DNA from: Edwardsiella anguillarum
GTDB lineage: Bacteria > Pseudomonadota > Gammaproteobacteria > Enterobacterales > Enterobacteriaceae
Length of the DNA stretch: 64,000 bases
Reading direction: 5' to 3' (one strand)
NCBI RefSeq assembly: GCF_008801815.1
Contig: NZ_VZOX01000008.1
Shown: positions 34,121-43,039 of the stretch, piece after piece
Layout of the letters: every line of letters begins with the position of its first letter
Position numbering within the stretch: position 1 is the first letter of the stretch
Made by a program: the position numbers and the translations under genes
The notes under the pieces: model-generated
Told to the model about the DNA's origin: nothing
Seen by the model: the letters and a program-made list of their open reading frames with translations, nothing else
The model's database searches: none

Positions 34121-34198
34121 GTCCCGCGTTATACGCGTGCGGCTATCGCCGACAGGGGGCCGGTGCGCCGGCTCTCTGCGGTGTGGCGGCGATCACGT

Positions 34199-34239
34199 AG
34201 ACTGCAACCGGTTTCTGAAACCGGTTGCAGTCTCTTTTT
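34199..34239 (+). terminator. Long perfect hairpin with T-run upstream of the beta-glucosidase gene
   Basis: AGACTGCAACCGGTTTC (34199-34215) pairs with its complement at 34217-34233, followed by CTTTTT. It lies 78 bases before the GH1 gene on the same strand. It could end upstream transcription or, as for bgl operons, be a conditional terminator in the leader; no clear BglG/LicT antiterminator (RAT) sequence was found. Confidence 0.75.
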
Positions 34240-34316
34240 GCCGCAGTCTATACTGCGGAGCGGGGTGCCCGCGGGGCGCAGAGTAAGCGATGGCGTGACG
34301 CCGAGGAGCTACGGTC

Positions 34317-35717
34317 ATGGGATTTCCCGAGGGATTTTTGTGGGGGGCGGCGACGGCGGCCTATCAGGTTGAAGGGGCGCATGACGCCGACGGCAAAGGG
34401 CGCTCCGTGTGGGACGTTTACTCACATCGGCCCGGCACGACCTACCAGGGCAGCAACGGTGATGTGGCGGCCGACCACTATCACCGCTTTCGTGAGGATG
34501 TCGCCCTGATGGCCGAGCTGGGGATGACCTCATACCGCTTCTCACTCTCGTGGTCGCGGCTGCTGCCGGAGGGAACCGGGCGGGTCAATGAGGCGGGCGT
34601 GCGCTTTTACAGCGAGCTTATCGATGCGCTGCTGCAGCATAATATCCGTCCGATGATCACGCTATACCATTGGGATTTGCCGCAGGCGCTGCAGGATCGC
34701 TTCGGCGGCTGGGCCGATCGCCGCATCGTAGAGGCCTTTGAGGAGTACGCCAGTCTGTGTTACGCCCGCTTCGGCGATCGGGTCGATCTGTGGTCGACCT
34801 TTAACGAAACCATCGTCTTTATCAGTATGGGGTACTTTACCGGCCAGCATCCTCCGGGGCTGAAGGATCCGCGCATCGGCATTCAGGCCTGTCACCATGT
34901 ATTTCTGGCCAACGCGCGGGCGGTAAAGCGTTTTCGCGAGATGGGCGTGGCTGGGCAGATCGGCTTCGTTAACGTGATGCAGCCGAACGATCCCATCAGT
35001 CAACGTCCTGAGGATCTGCGCGCCTGCGCGCTGGCCGAAGGGATCTACACCCACTGGCTGTTCGATCCGGTACTGAAGGGCCGCTATCCGGCGGAGCTGC
35101 TGGCGATGGCGCAGCAGGCGTTTGGCGTACCGCAGTTTGCCCCGGGCGATGCGGCGTTGCTGCGGGAGAACACCGTCGATTTTATCGGACTGAACTACTA
35201 CAAACGCGAGATGATCGCCGCCAATGAGGATATACAGGGCTTTGATCTCAATACCAGCGGAGAGAAGGGCAGCGGCGGCGGCATGGGGTTTAAGGGGCTG
35301 TTTAAGATCGTACGCAACCCCGATGGCGTCTACTCCGACTGGGACTGGGAGATCTATCCGCAGGGGCTGACGGAGGCGATTGCGCGCATTCGTCGGCGCT
35401 ACGGCGCGATCCCCATCTATATCACCGAGAACGGACTGGGGGCCAAAGATCCCATCACCGACGCTGAGATAGCCGATCAGCCCCGTATCGACTACCTGCG
35501 CGACCATATCGCCGCCGTCGAGCAGGCTATCGCCGAGGGCGCCGACGTGCGCGGCTACTACCCCTGGTCGTTTATCGATCTGCTCTCGTGGCTGAACGGT
35601 TACCAGAAGCAGTATGGCTTCGTGTATGTCGATCGGCAGCGGGATCTGGCGCGGCGCAAGAAGCGCAGCTTCTACTGGTATCAGCAGGTGATCCGCAGCA
35701 ACGGCGCCCAGCGTTAA
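34317..35717 (+). CDS. Glycoside hydrolase family 1 (6-phospho-beta-glucosidase/beta-glucosidase)
   Basis: This retaining glycosidase removes beta-linked glucose from aryl- or alkyl-glucosides, phosphorylated or not. The 466-residue product shows FLWGAATAAYQVEGA at the N-terminus. The acid/base Glu lies in STFNETIVF (about residue 164) and the nucleophile Glu in PIYITENGLG (about 365). GYYPWSFIDLLSWLNGYQKQYGF closes the barrel. The phospho-sugar type usually has S-x-x-K-x-Y near the C-terminus; here the region reads DLLSWLNGYQKQYGFVYVD, which is compatible with non-phosphorylated or phosphorylated substrates. No PTS gene lies beside it. Confidence 0.88.
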   Translation: MGFPEGFLWGAATAAYQVEGAHDADGKGRSVWDVYSHRPGTTYQGSNGDVAADHYHRFREDVALMAELGMTSYRFSLSWSRLLPEGTGRVNEAGVRFYSELIDALLQHNIRPMITLYHWDLPQALQDRFGGWADRRIVEAFEEYASLCYARFGDRVDLWSTFNETIVFISMGYFTGQHPPGLKDPRIGIQACHHVFLANARAVKRFREMGVAGQIGFVNVMQPNDPISQRPEDLRACALAEGIYTHWLFDPVLKGRYPAELLAMAQQAFGVPQFAPGDAALLRENTVDFIGLNYYKREMIAANEDIQGFDLNTSGEKGSGGGMGFKGLFKIVRNPDGVYSDWDWEIYPQGLTEAIARIRRRYGAIPIYITENGLGAKDPITDAEIADQPRIDYLRDHIAAVEQAIAEGADVRGYYPWSFIDLLSWLNGYQKQYGFVYVDRQRDLARRKKRSFYWYQQVIRSNGAQR

Positions 35718-35853
35718 GTCCTGTCCTCCCGACGGCGCCGCCCGGCTGGTTTTTCCCGCCTCAGCGTTTATGATAAAGGGATAGGGCCGCCGTTGGCGGC
35801 AGACAGAGACGGTCGCGTTGCCGTCGCAGTGCAGGAGTGGTCTCTCAGTAACG

Positions 35854-36318
35854 ATGAACGGACGGAGCAGAGGTTTCTTTGGCCTGATCCTGGCCCTGAG
35901 TGTCATGATCGCGGGCGGTGCGGCGCTGGCGCAGCACCATGTGCGCGGGGCCAGTGATGAACAGGCGCGACAGACGGAAGCGTCGATCGAGCAGCTGACG
36001 CGTCAGGCGCGGGTGGTGGCCTATCTCCAGGCGAACCAGCGGCTGCCTGACTACTATATTACCAAGCGCCAGGCGCGGGCGGCGGGCTGGGATCCCGCAC
36101 GCGGCAACCTGTGCCAGGCGGTGCCGGGGCGGGCCATCGGCGGCGATCGTTTCGCCAACCGCGAGGGGCGTCTGCCGCAGCAGGCGCACCGGATCTGGCG
36201 TGAGGCCGATATAAACTATCGCTGTGGCCGTCGTCAGGCGGATCGTGTACTGTACTCTAACGACGGTCTGATTTATGTCACCCGTGATCACTATCGACAC
36301 TTTACCCGTATGGAGTGA
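35854..36318 (+). CDS. Secreted barnase/N1-type ribonuclease
   Basis: This 154-residue protein has a signal peptide (GFFGLILALSVMIAGGAALA, cleavage before QHH) and a guanyl-preferring microbial RNase domain. QANQRLPDYYITKRQARAAGW is the family start (motif L-P-x-x-Y-I-T-K), followed by EGRLPQQ, WREADINY (catalytic Glu), and RVLYSNDGLIYVTRDHYRHF with catalytic Arg and His, as in barnase. It would be toxic inside the cell unless held by an inhibitor; the barstar gene begins 5 bases after its stop. The start at 35854 is chosen for the signal peptide; its ribosome site is weak. Confidence 0.88.
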   Translation: MNGRSRGFFGLILALSVMIAGGAALAQHHVRGASDEQARQTEASIEQLTRQARVVAYLQANQRLPDYYITKRQARAAGWDPARGNLCQAVPGRAIGGDRFANREGRLPQQAHRIWREADINYRCGRRQADRVLYSNDGLIYVTRDHYRHFTRME

Positions 36319-36323
36319 TCGCC

Positions 36324-36602
36324 ATGCAAAAAGTCCAGTTTGATTTTAACCAGATAGCCGATTTAGCGGCGTTCTATCGCCAGTTTTCCCGGGCCTTTAC
36401 GCTGGCGCCGAGGTTTGGCAACAACCTTGATGCGCTGTGGGATGCGCTGACCGGCGATATCGGGATGCCGCTGGAGATTACGTTCGTCAACTTCGACGCC
36501 GCGAAAAGGCGACGCTTTGCAGCGCTGGTGCTGCTGTTTGAGGACGCCGAAGAGGAGCTGGAGGGCGAGTTGCGCTTTAATACCTACGATAGAGCGGCCT
36601 AA
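36324..36602 (+). CDS. Barstar-family ribonuclease inhibitor (YhcO-like)
   Basis: The 92-residue product matches the barstar fold. FDFNQIADLAAFYRQFSRAF is followed by the inhibitory helix region NNLDALWDALTGDIGMPLEI and by EEELEGELRFNTY at the C-terminus. It resembles E. coli YhcO, an orphan barstar, but here it follows its likely target RNase by 5 bases. It would neutralise any RNase retained in the cytoplasm. ATG 36324 has a GGAG at 36312-36315. Confidence 0.9.
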   Translation: MQKVQFDFNQIADLAAFYRQFSRAFTLAPRFGNNLDALWDALTGDIGMPLEITFVNFDAAKRRRFAALVLLFEDAEEELEGELRFNTYDRAA

Positions 36603-36651
36603 TACGCGGGGAAACGGCGCTACCGGCCAAGCGGCCGGCAGGCGCGTTGTA

Positions 36652-37206
36652 TCAGTCGTTTGTTTCTGCCAGCGTGCGCAGATATTGGAAAATCTGACGT
36701 GCGGATTTGGGGGGCTTGTTACCGTCCCGCTCTTTTTTGGCGTTGCGGATCAGGGCACGCAGCTGCTGGCGGTCGGCGTGGGGATAGAGGTTGAGAACCT
36801 CGGTGATCGTCTCATCGCCATCGTTGATCAGACGGTCGCGCAGCTGTTCTAGCTTATGGAACAGAGCAACCTGCTGATTGTGGCGGTTTTTCAGCTTATC
36901 CAGCGCCGTCTGGATCGGCTCGGGATCGCGCTGGCGCAGCAGTTTACCGATCAGCTGCAGCTGGCGACGACGCCCCTCTTTCTTGATGCGCTGCGCTAGC
37001 TCAATTGCGGCGCGCAGATCTTCATCCAGCGGGATGCGGTCCAGCGCATTTTTCCCGAGGTCTACCAGTTCGGCCCCCAGGGCTTTCAGGGCTTCGGCAT
37101 CGCGTTTGATTTCGCTTTTGCTGACCCAGATGATTTCATCATCATCTTCGTTCTCTTGTTGGCCTGGGATCTCGTCCAGCCACTCTTCGTCTGGATGTTT
37201 GTGCAT
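36652..37206 (-). CDS. darP: Ribosome-associated protein DarP (YjgA)
   Basis: DarP binds pre-50S particles and helps late assembly of the 23S peptidyl-transferase region. The 184-residue product is highly charged and helical. DDEIIWVSKSEIKRDAEALK and LGAELVDLGKNALDRIPLDE match the family, as does the ending RQIFQYLRTL. It is 50 bases from the barstar gene and convergent with it. In E. coli darP (yjgA) lies divergent and next to tldE; here an H-NS paralogue lies between them. Confidence 0.93.
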   Translation of the reverse strand: MHKHPDEEWLDEIPGQQENEDDDEIIWVSKSEIKRDAEALKALGAELVDLGKNALDRIPLDEDLRAAIELAQRIKKEGRRRQLQLIGKLLRQRDPEPIQTALDKLKNRHNQQVALFHKLEQLRDRLINDGDETITEVLNLYPHADRQQLRALIRNAKKERDGNKPPKSARQIFQYLRTLAETND

Positions 37207-37692
37207 GGCAGTTTCCTTAAAAAATGGCGCACATCCTAACAGGTGTACGCGTGCGTGTCGCGCAATTATCGGCCCGCGCCGACGCCGCGGTCGATGGATG
37301 ACCCGTAAGACGGTTTCCCGTGCAGAAGTATATACCCGGCGCCCGTTTTACGGCAGGGAATGTTCGCCATCGCCATCGCCCCCACGCGCCGCGCTGTAGC
37401 GCCGGAAAATAGCGCGTTACGCCTGGTCTGTCGCGCGACGGTGACGGCGGATCGGCGCAGTGCGCTGAAATTAATACTCTGATTAATAATACATATTAAT
37501 ATTTAATTGGCGGATTGTGATCTGATGGGGGATATATAATATTTTGCTAAATCGTCTTTTTTGATCTGTTAACGGTGGCGGAAAGTGGGACCGAACACGG
37601 AACGTCGGTCAGGGAAAATTAATTTGTCATAGGTTTTGACTCGAAAGACAATATAATTATAATGCCGCGGTCTAAATTAATATAGGTTAGTT
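37207..37692. promoter_or_regulatory. Intergenic region between darP and the H-NS paralogue
   Basis: The darP-proximal half is GC-rich without features. From about 37460 to 37690 it turns AT-rich with dA/dT tracts (for example ATTAATAATACATATTAATA around 37481) and directly precedes the H-NS-like gene. It probably contains that gene's promoter and self-regulatory curved DNA. No gene is seen. Confidence 0.5.
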
Positions 37693-38094
37693 ATGTCAGA
37701 TTTGTTGAAGTCACTGAATAATATTCGTACGCTGCGTGCCTATGCACGCGAAACCCAGATTACCGTTCTGGAAGATATGCTGGATAAGCTGCGCGCCGTG
37801 GTAAGCGAGCGCCGTGAAGAGATCGAGCAGGCTGAGAGCAGCCGCCGCGAGCGTGAAGAGAAGCTGAAGTCCTACCGCGAAATGCTGATGGCCGAAGGGA
37901 TCTCTCTGGATGATTTACTGGAGATGGAAAAGGTCACTGAGCGTAAAGCTAAGCGTGCGCCGCGTCCGGCTAAATATGAATATCTGGATGAGAACGGCGA
38001 AATTAAGCAGTGGACCGGCCAGGGCCGCATGCCGAAAATGATCAAGAGTGAAGTCGACGCCGGTAAATCCCTGGATGATTTCCTGATCAAATAA
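37693..38094 (+). CDS. H-NS/StpA-family nucleoid protein
   Basis: The 133-residue product has the complete H-NS architecture: oligomerisation coiled coil LKSLNNIRTLRAYARE to about residue 60, linker rich in Lys/Arg (residues 80-90), and C-terminal DNA-binding domain with YLDENGEIKQWTGQGRMP. The QGR minor-groove loop is intact. The ending KSLDDFLIK is typical. It differs from E. coli H-NS and StpA at many positions, so it is probably an additional paralogue rather than the main hns. It is expected to silence AT-rich DNA such as the 16-21 kb island; this is inference. Confidence 0.88.
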   Translation: MSDLLKSLNNIRTLRAYARETQITVLEDMLDKLRAVVSERREEIEQAESSRREREEKLKSYREMLMAEGISLDDLLEMEKVTERKAKRAPRPAKYEYLDENGEIKQWTGQGRMPKMIKSEVDAGKSLDDFLIK

Positions 38095-38100
38095 ATTCTC

Positions 38101-38143
38101 CGACCGTCATGATGCTCCCCGTCAGCGCGGGGCATGGCGGTCG
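38101..38143 (+). terminator. Long imperfect hairpin after the H-NS-like gene
   Basis: CGACCG (38101-38106) pairs with CGGTCG (38138-38143), and CCCCG/CGGGG within, forming an imperfect stem 6 bases past the stop. There is no T-run. The rest of the gap to tldE (38144-38480) holds no recognisable gene; ORFs crossing it on the plus strand have no family features. Confidence 0.45.
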
Positions 38144-38480
38144 CGCCGTTATTTGCGGCGGCGCCGCGCGTCCCGTCTTTTTCTTATCTCATCCCTTCGC
38201 TGGGTCGCGCTGCGCCTGCGGCACGGCACTCGCACCGCGGCGGGTCTGCGCCGGGACATGCGCTGGCAACGAAATTCGCTGCGCTTCCTGTTACACTCAT
38301 AGCTGCTGTTCCCTCATTGGGCGCCGTTGTCCCTGGGCGGTTGTCGGCGATCGCGCCGGCCTGTACCGCTGCCGGCTGTCCGCGGGAGATACGGCCCTGT
38401 ATTACTCAGGCTGCGGCCTGTTGTCATAGCCGACGGCGCGGTGTCGTCCGGTTTAACCGTTTTGCAATCATGGCGGATTA

Positions 38481-39821
38481 ATGAAAGTCATCAATCAGGT
38501 AGCAGAGCAGCGCAAGGCGCTGGAAGAGGCCGTGGCGCAGGCGCTGACGCTGGCGCAGGCCGGAGCGGATGCGGCAGAGGTGGCGGTGACCCGGACCACC
38601 GGCATCAGCGTCAGCACCCGCTTTGGTGAGGTCGAGAACGTCGAGTTTAACAGCGACGGCGCGCTAGGGATCACCGTCTACCATCAGCAGTGTAAAGGCA
38701 GCGCCTCCTCGACCGATCTCAGCCCGCAGGCCATCGCGCGTACGGTGCAGGCGGCGTTGGATATTGCGCGCTACACCTCTCCTGACCCCTGCGCCGGGCC
38801 GGCGCCGTGCGATCTGCTGGCGTTTGAGGCGCCGGATCTGGATCTGTTTCACCCGGCGGAGCTGAACGCTGAGCAGGCGATTGCGCTGGCGGCAGAGGCC
38901 GAGCAGGCGGCCCTGAGCGCCGATGCGCGAATCAGCAATACCGAGGGCGGTAGCTTCAACAGCCACTATGGCATCCGTGTCTTCGGCAACAGCCACGGCA
39001 TGCTGCAGAGCTACTGCTCCAGCCGCCACTCCCTGTCCAGCTGCGTGATTGCCGAGCAGGACGGCGACATGGAGCGCGATTACGCCTATACCATCTCCCG
39101 CGATATGGATGACCTGCGCTCCGCGCGCTGGGTCGGCGAGGAGTGCGCCCGCCGAACGCTGGCGCGCCTGGCACCGCGTCGTCTGCCCACCATGCAGGCG
39201 CCGGTGATGTTTGCCGCAGAGGCCGCCACCGGGCTGTTCGGCCATCTGGTCGGGGCGATTAGCGGCAGCAGCGTGTACCGCAAGTCCACCTTTTTACTCG
39301 ATAGCCTGGGCCAGCAGATCCTGCCCTCCTGGCTGACCATTGATGAGCAGCCGCACCTGCTGCGCGGTCTGGCGTCGACCCCGTTCGACAGCGAAGGGGT
39401 ACGCACCACGCCGCGCCGTATTGTACAGGACGGCGTGCTGCAGACCTGGCTGCTGACCAGCTATTCGGCGCGTAAGCTGGGGCTGCATAGCACCGGTCAC
39501 GCAGGCGGTATTCATAACTGGCGTATCGCCGGCCGCGGGCTGGGATTTGAACAGATGCTGCGCGAGATGGGGCGCGGCTTCCTGGTCACCGAGCTGATGG
39601 GGCAGGGGGTGAGCGCGGTGACCGGCGACTATTCGCGCGGCGCATCCGGTTTCTGGGTGGAGAACGGCGAGATCCAGTACCCGGTGAGCGAGGTTACCAT
39701 CGCTGGCAATCTGCGCGACATGTGGGCCAACATGGTCACCATCGGCGACGATATTGAAACGCGCAGCAACATTCAGTGCGGCTCGGTGCTGCTGGACAGC
39801 ATGCAGATCGCCGGGGAGTGA
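38481..39821 (+). CDS. tldE: Metalloprotease subunit TldE (PmbA)
   Basis: TldE is the non-catalytic partner of TldD in a zinc protease that matures peptides such as microcin B17 and acts on CcdA. The 446-residue product (E. coli 450) starts MKVINQVAEQRKALEEAV. It has VSTRFGEVENVEFNSDGALG, GSSVYRKSTFLLDSLGQQ, FVTELMGQGV-like (here FLVTELMGQGVSAVTGDYSRG) and ends in QCGSVLLDSMQIAG, as in the family. The partner tldD is not in the window. The gene is convergent with galP. Confidence 0.93.
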   Translation: MKVINQVAEQRKALEEAVAQALTLAQAGADAAEVAVTRTTGISVSTRFGEVENVEFNSDGALGITVYHQQCKGSASSTDLSPQAIARTVQAALDIARYTSPDPCAGPAPCDLLAFEAPDLDLFHPAELNAEQAIALAAEAEQAALSADARISNTEGGSFNSHYGIRVFGNSHGMLQSYCSSRHSLSSCVIAEQDGDMERDYAYTISRDMDDLRSARWVGEECARRTLARLAPRRLPTMQAPVMFAAEAATGLFGHLVGAISGSSVYRKSTFLLDSLGQQILPSWLTIDEQPHLLRGLASTPFDSEGVRTTPRRIVQDGVLQTWLLTSYSARKLGLHSTGHAGGIHNWRIAGRGLGFEQMLREMGRGFLVTELMGQGVSAVTGDYSRGASGFWVENGEIQYPVSEVTIAGNLRDMWANMVTIGDDIETRSNIQCGSVLLDSMQIAGE

Positions 39822-39848
39822 AGGGGGTCTCATCGCCTCGGCGCGGAT

Positions 39849-39877
39849 AAAAAAACCGCATGGCAGGCGCCATGCGG
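39849..39877 (-). terminator. galP terminator
   Basis: CCGCATGGC (39856-39864) and GCCATGCGG (39869-39877) form a 9-bp stem with an AGGC loop. On the minus strand seven T follow, fitting termination of galP 18 bases past its stop. Confidence 0.9.
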
Positions 39878-39895
39878 TAGCGTGGGGCGATGTGT

Positions 39896-41302
39896 TTAGC
39901 GCGAGCCAATGTTGCGCAGCGATTTGCCGGCCATCAGATTACGCTCGATGTGCTCCAGGGAGATATTCTTGGTCTCCGGGATCAGCGCCAGGGTAATGAA
40001 GATGAAGATCAGGTTCAGGGCGGCGTAGACCCAGAAGGTGTGGGCGCTGCCCAGATTGTTCAGCATGGTCAGGAAGGTTGCCCCGACGATCATGTTGGCG
40101 ATCCAGTTGGTGGCGGTGGAGCAGGTGATGCCGAAGTCGCGCCCTTTCAGCGGCTGGATTTCGGAGCACAGCACCCAGATCAGCGGGCCGGCGCTCATGG
40201 CGAAGCCGACGATAAACAGCAGCAGCATAAAGATGGCGAAGTACTGCACTACGCTGGAGGTAATGCCGATGTTCATCATGGTGCCCAGGGTGCCCATCCC
40301 GACGGCCATGACGATAAAGCCCAGGATCAGCGTTGGCTTACGGCCCCAGCGGTCCACCAGACCGATGGCGATGAAGGTGGCCAGTACGTTGACCAGACCG
40401 ACGATCACCGTTCCCCACATCTGCTGTTCGGTGCTGGCAAAGCCGGCCAGATCGAAGATTTTCGGCGCGTAATACATAATGACGTTCATCCCGGTAAACT
40501 GCTGCATGACCTGCAGCAGGATCCCCAGATAGACCGCCCGGCGAAAGTTGCTGTTCTGCAGGAACAGCGTCCAGCCGCTCTGCTTCAACTTCAGACTGTC
40601 ACGAATATCGTTCAGCTCATCCTGGGCCTGCTGGCTGCTGTCGCGCAGCTTTTCCAGCACCTGGCGCGCCTGTTCGTGGCGGTTACGGGAGGCCAGCCAG
40701 CGTGGGCTGTCCGGCAGGAAGAAGACCCCCAGCAGCAGCACGATGGCCGGGATGGTGATCACCCCCAGCATCCAGCGCCAGGAGCCGGTATAGCTAAAGG
40801 CGGTATCGGACAGATAGGCGCCGAGGATCCCGATGGTGATCATCAGCTGGTACATCGAGATCATGCTGCCGCGGATGCGCTCCGGGGCGATCTCGGACAG
40901 GTAGATCGGCGCAGTGTAGGAGGCGATGCCGACGGCCAGCCCCAGCAGGATGCGCGACAGGATCAGAATATCGACGTTAGGGGCGAAGGCGGAACACAGG
41001 GAGCCGACGACGAACAGAATCGCCCCGATCATCAGGCTGTATTTACGCCCCATACGGTGGTTCATCCAGCCGCTGCCAACGGCGCCGACGGCGGCCCCGA
41101 ACATCATCGAGCTGACGACCCATTCCTGCTGCGAGCTGGTGATGTTAAAGGTATCGGTAATAAACGGCAGTGCACCGGCGATCACCCCGATATCCAGACC
41201 AAACAGTAGACCCGCCAGCGCGGCCAGAAAGCAGACAAAGAACGTCATGCCGGCGTTGGAACGGGCATGGGGTACGGCGGATGTATTGACGGTAGTACTC
41301 AT
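39896..41302 (-). CDS. galP: Galactose:H+ symporter GalP
   Basis: GalP is a 12-helix major facilitator sugar porter importing galactose (and glucose) with protons. The 468-residue product (E. coli 464) shows MTFFVCFLAALAGLLFGLDI, VVSSMMFGAAVGAVGSGW, PESPR-type motif as PDSPRWLA, QQFTGMNVIMYYAP and VPETK-type ending as IPETKNISLEHIE. Start MSTTVN at 41302 has GGAGG upstream; the ATG seven codons earlier does not. A GalR/GalS-type operator lies about 80 bases upstream. Confidence 0.95.
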   Translation of the reverse strand: MSTTVNTSAVPHARSNAGMTFFVCFLAALAGLLFGLDIGVIAGALPFITDTFNITSSQQEWVVSSMMFGAAVGAVGSGWMNHRMGRKYSLMIGAILFVVGSLCSAFAPNVDILILSRILLGLAVGIASYTAPIYLSEIAPERIRGSMISMYQLMITIGILGAYLSDTAFSYTGSWRWMLGVITIPAIVLLLGVFFLPDSPRWLASRNRHEQARQVLEKLRDSSQQAQDELNDIRDSLKLKQSGWTLFLQNSNFRRAVYLGILLQVMQQFTGMNVIMYYAPKIFDLAGFASTEQQMWGTVIVGLVNVLATFIAIGLVDRWGRKPTLILGFIVMAVGMGTLGTMMNIGITSSVVQYFAIFMLLLFIVGFAMSAGPLIWVLCSEIQPLKGRDFGITCSTATNWIANMIVGATFLTMLNNLGSAHTFWVYAALNLIFIFITLALIPETKNISLEHIERNLMAGKSLRNIGSR

Positions 41303-41383
41303 ACTGCCTCCAAACAGGATCATTTCTCTGATGCCGCCATGGTAAGAATTGCCCGCTGACTATAAAGTGCGCATGATCACACA

Positions 41384-41401
41384 AATGTAATCGCTTACAT
41401 T
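41384..41401. promoter_or_regulatory. GalR/GalS-type operator upstream of galP
   Basis: AATGTAATCGCTTACATT is a perfect 18-bp palindrome fitting the GalR/GalS pattern TGnAAnCGnTTnCA. It is 82 bases before the galP start. Just inside it, TGTGATCATGCGCACT on the minus strand (about 41368-41383) resembles a CRP site, the usual partner at galP. Confidence 0.7.
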
Positions 41402-41652
41402 CATCCGGATAAATAATCATCATCAATACACGTAGCTGCACTGTTAATGACTCGATTTGTTTATGTTGTAACACGACGTTATTTCGCGGTTTTACCCCTG
41501 TTTTGGCCAATGGAAAGCCTAATTAAGCCTGGCGATAGGCTGAGTGACACCGACGAACGATGGCGCTGTATCGCACTGTGTAACCGTTTTCACTTTGGTG
41601 CTGCGTCAGCGGCAGAGGGATGCGCGGTGCGGGGAGGGGGACACGCGGGGAT

Positions 41653-41678
41653 AAAAAAAGCAGGCCGTAAGACCTGCT
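41653..41678 (-). terminator. metK terminator
   Basis: On the minus strand AGCAGG, an eight-base loop and CCTGCT are followed by a T-run (41653-41659 complement). It is 22 bases after the metK stop. Confidence 0.85.
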
Positions 41679-41699
41679 CTATGAAGGCGTAATACGCGG

Positions 41700-42854
41700 T
41701 TACTTCAGACCGGCGGCCTCGCGCAGCAGCGCGGCTTTGTCGGTTTTTTCCCACGGGAACTGCTCACGGCCAAAGTGGCCGTAGGCTGCCGTCTGGCGAT
41801 AGATCGGCTGGATCAGATCCAGCATCTGGATCAGGCCATACGGACGCAGATCGAAGAACTCACGAACCAGCTGGGTCAGCTGTTCCTGATCGACCTTCTC
41901 CGTGCCGAAGGTTTCTATCATGATCGAGGTCGGCTCGGCCACGCCGATGGCGTAGGAGACCTGGATCTCACAGCGGTCGGCCAGGCCGGCGGCGACGATG
42001 TTCTTGGCAACATAGCGCGCGGCGTAGGCGGCGGAGCGGTCAACCTTGGATGGATCCTTACCGGAAAACGCACCGCCGCCGTGACGGGCAGCGCCGCCGT
42101 AGGTATCGACGATGATCTTACGGCCGGTCAGGCCACAGTCGCCCATCGGGCCGCCGATAACGAAGCGGCCGGTCGGGTTGATAAAGTATTTGGTGCTGGC
42201 GGACAGCCACTCGGCAGGCAGAACCGGCTTGATGATCTCTTCCATCACCGCTTCCTGCAGATCTTTCTGGCTGATGGTGTCGGCGTGCTGGGTCGAGAGC
42301 ACCACGGCATCGATACCGGCGATCTTGCCGTCGTCATACTGGAAGGTCACCTGGCTCTTGGCATCCGGACGCAGCCACGGCAGGGTACCGTTTTTGCGCA
42401 CCTGGGCCTGACGCTCCATCAGACGGTGGGCGTAGGTGATCGGTGCCGGCATCAGTACGTCAGTTTCGTTGGTGGCGTACCCGAACATGATGCCCTGGTC
42501 GCCGGCGCCCTGCTCCAGCGGATCGCAGCGGTCGACGCCCTGGTTGATATCCGGGGACTGTTTGCCGATGGCGCTCAGTACGGCGCAGGAGTTGGCGTCA
42601 AAGCCCATGTCGGAGCTGACGTAGCCGATGTCGGCCACGGTTTTACGGGTCAGCTCTTCGATATCGACCCAGGCGTTGGTGGTGATTTCGCCGCCGACCA
42701 GCACCATGCCGGTTTTGACGTAGGTCTCACAGGCTACGCGCGCCTTCGGATCCTGTTCGAGGATGGCATCCAGTACGGCGTCGGAGATTTGGTCGGCGAT
42801 TTTATCCGGATGTCCTTCAGACACGGACTCGGAAGTGAAAAGGTGTTTGGCCAT
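41700..42854 (-). CDS. metK: S-adenosylmethionine synthase
   Basis: MetK makes S-adenosylmethionine from methionine and ATP. The 384-residue product has E. coli length and nearly unchanged motifs: TSESVSEGHPDKIADQISDA, GDQGIMFGYATNET, the P-loop-like GGAFSGKDPSKVDRSAAYAA and TVGFEIGGPMG-like IGGPMGDCGLTGRK. It ends EQFPWEKTDKAALLREAAGLK. S-adenosylmethionine also feeds spermidine synthesis, tying it to speA/speB next door. MetJ boxes lie 186 bases upstream. Confidence 0.97.
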   Translation of the reverse strand: MAKHLFTSESVSEGHPDKIADQISDAVLDAILEQDPKARVACETYVKTGMVLVGGEITTNAWVDIEELTRKTVADIGYVSSDMGFDANSCAVLSAIGKQSPDINQGVDRCDPLEQGAGDQGIMFGYATNETDVLMPAPITYAHRLMERQAQVRKNGTLPWLRPDAKSQVTFQYDDGKIAGIDAVVLSTQHADTISQKDLQEAVMEEIIKPVLPAEWLSASTKYFINPTGRFVIGGPMGDCGLTGRKIIVDTYGGAARHGGGAFSGKDPSKVDRSAAYAARYVAKNIVAAGLADRCEIQVSYAIGVAEPTSIMIETFGTEKVDQEQLTQLVREFFDLRPYGLIQMLDLIQPIYRQTAAYGHFGREQFPWEKTDKAALLREAAGLK

Positions 42855-43039
42855 ATGTGTTCTTTACCTTCAAAAGACGGGTTGATTCTACTGCGCTGCA
42901 CAGCGCTGACGCTGCGTGCTGTTTGGGGTTAGCCATCAGGGGCACCCTCATCGTTATCCGCTGAGGACCTCTGGTGCCTGATGCTTCCTGCAACGCCCCT
43001 CAGGCAAAGCCGTTAAGCAGTTTATCGGTTAAAAAGTAT

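Noticed and set aside
38109..38481. Two overlapping plus-strand ORFs of 106 and 115 codons between the H-NS-like gene and tldE
   Set aside because: They overlap each other in different frames, are rich in Arg/Ala/Cys and have no ribosome site or homology.
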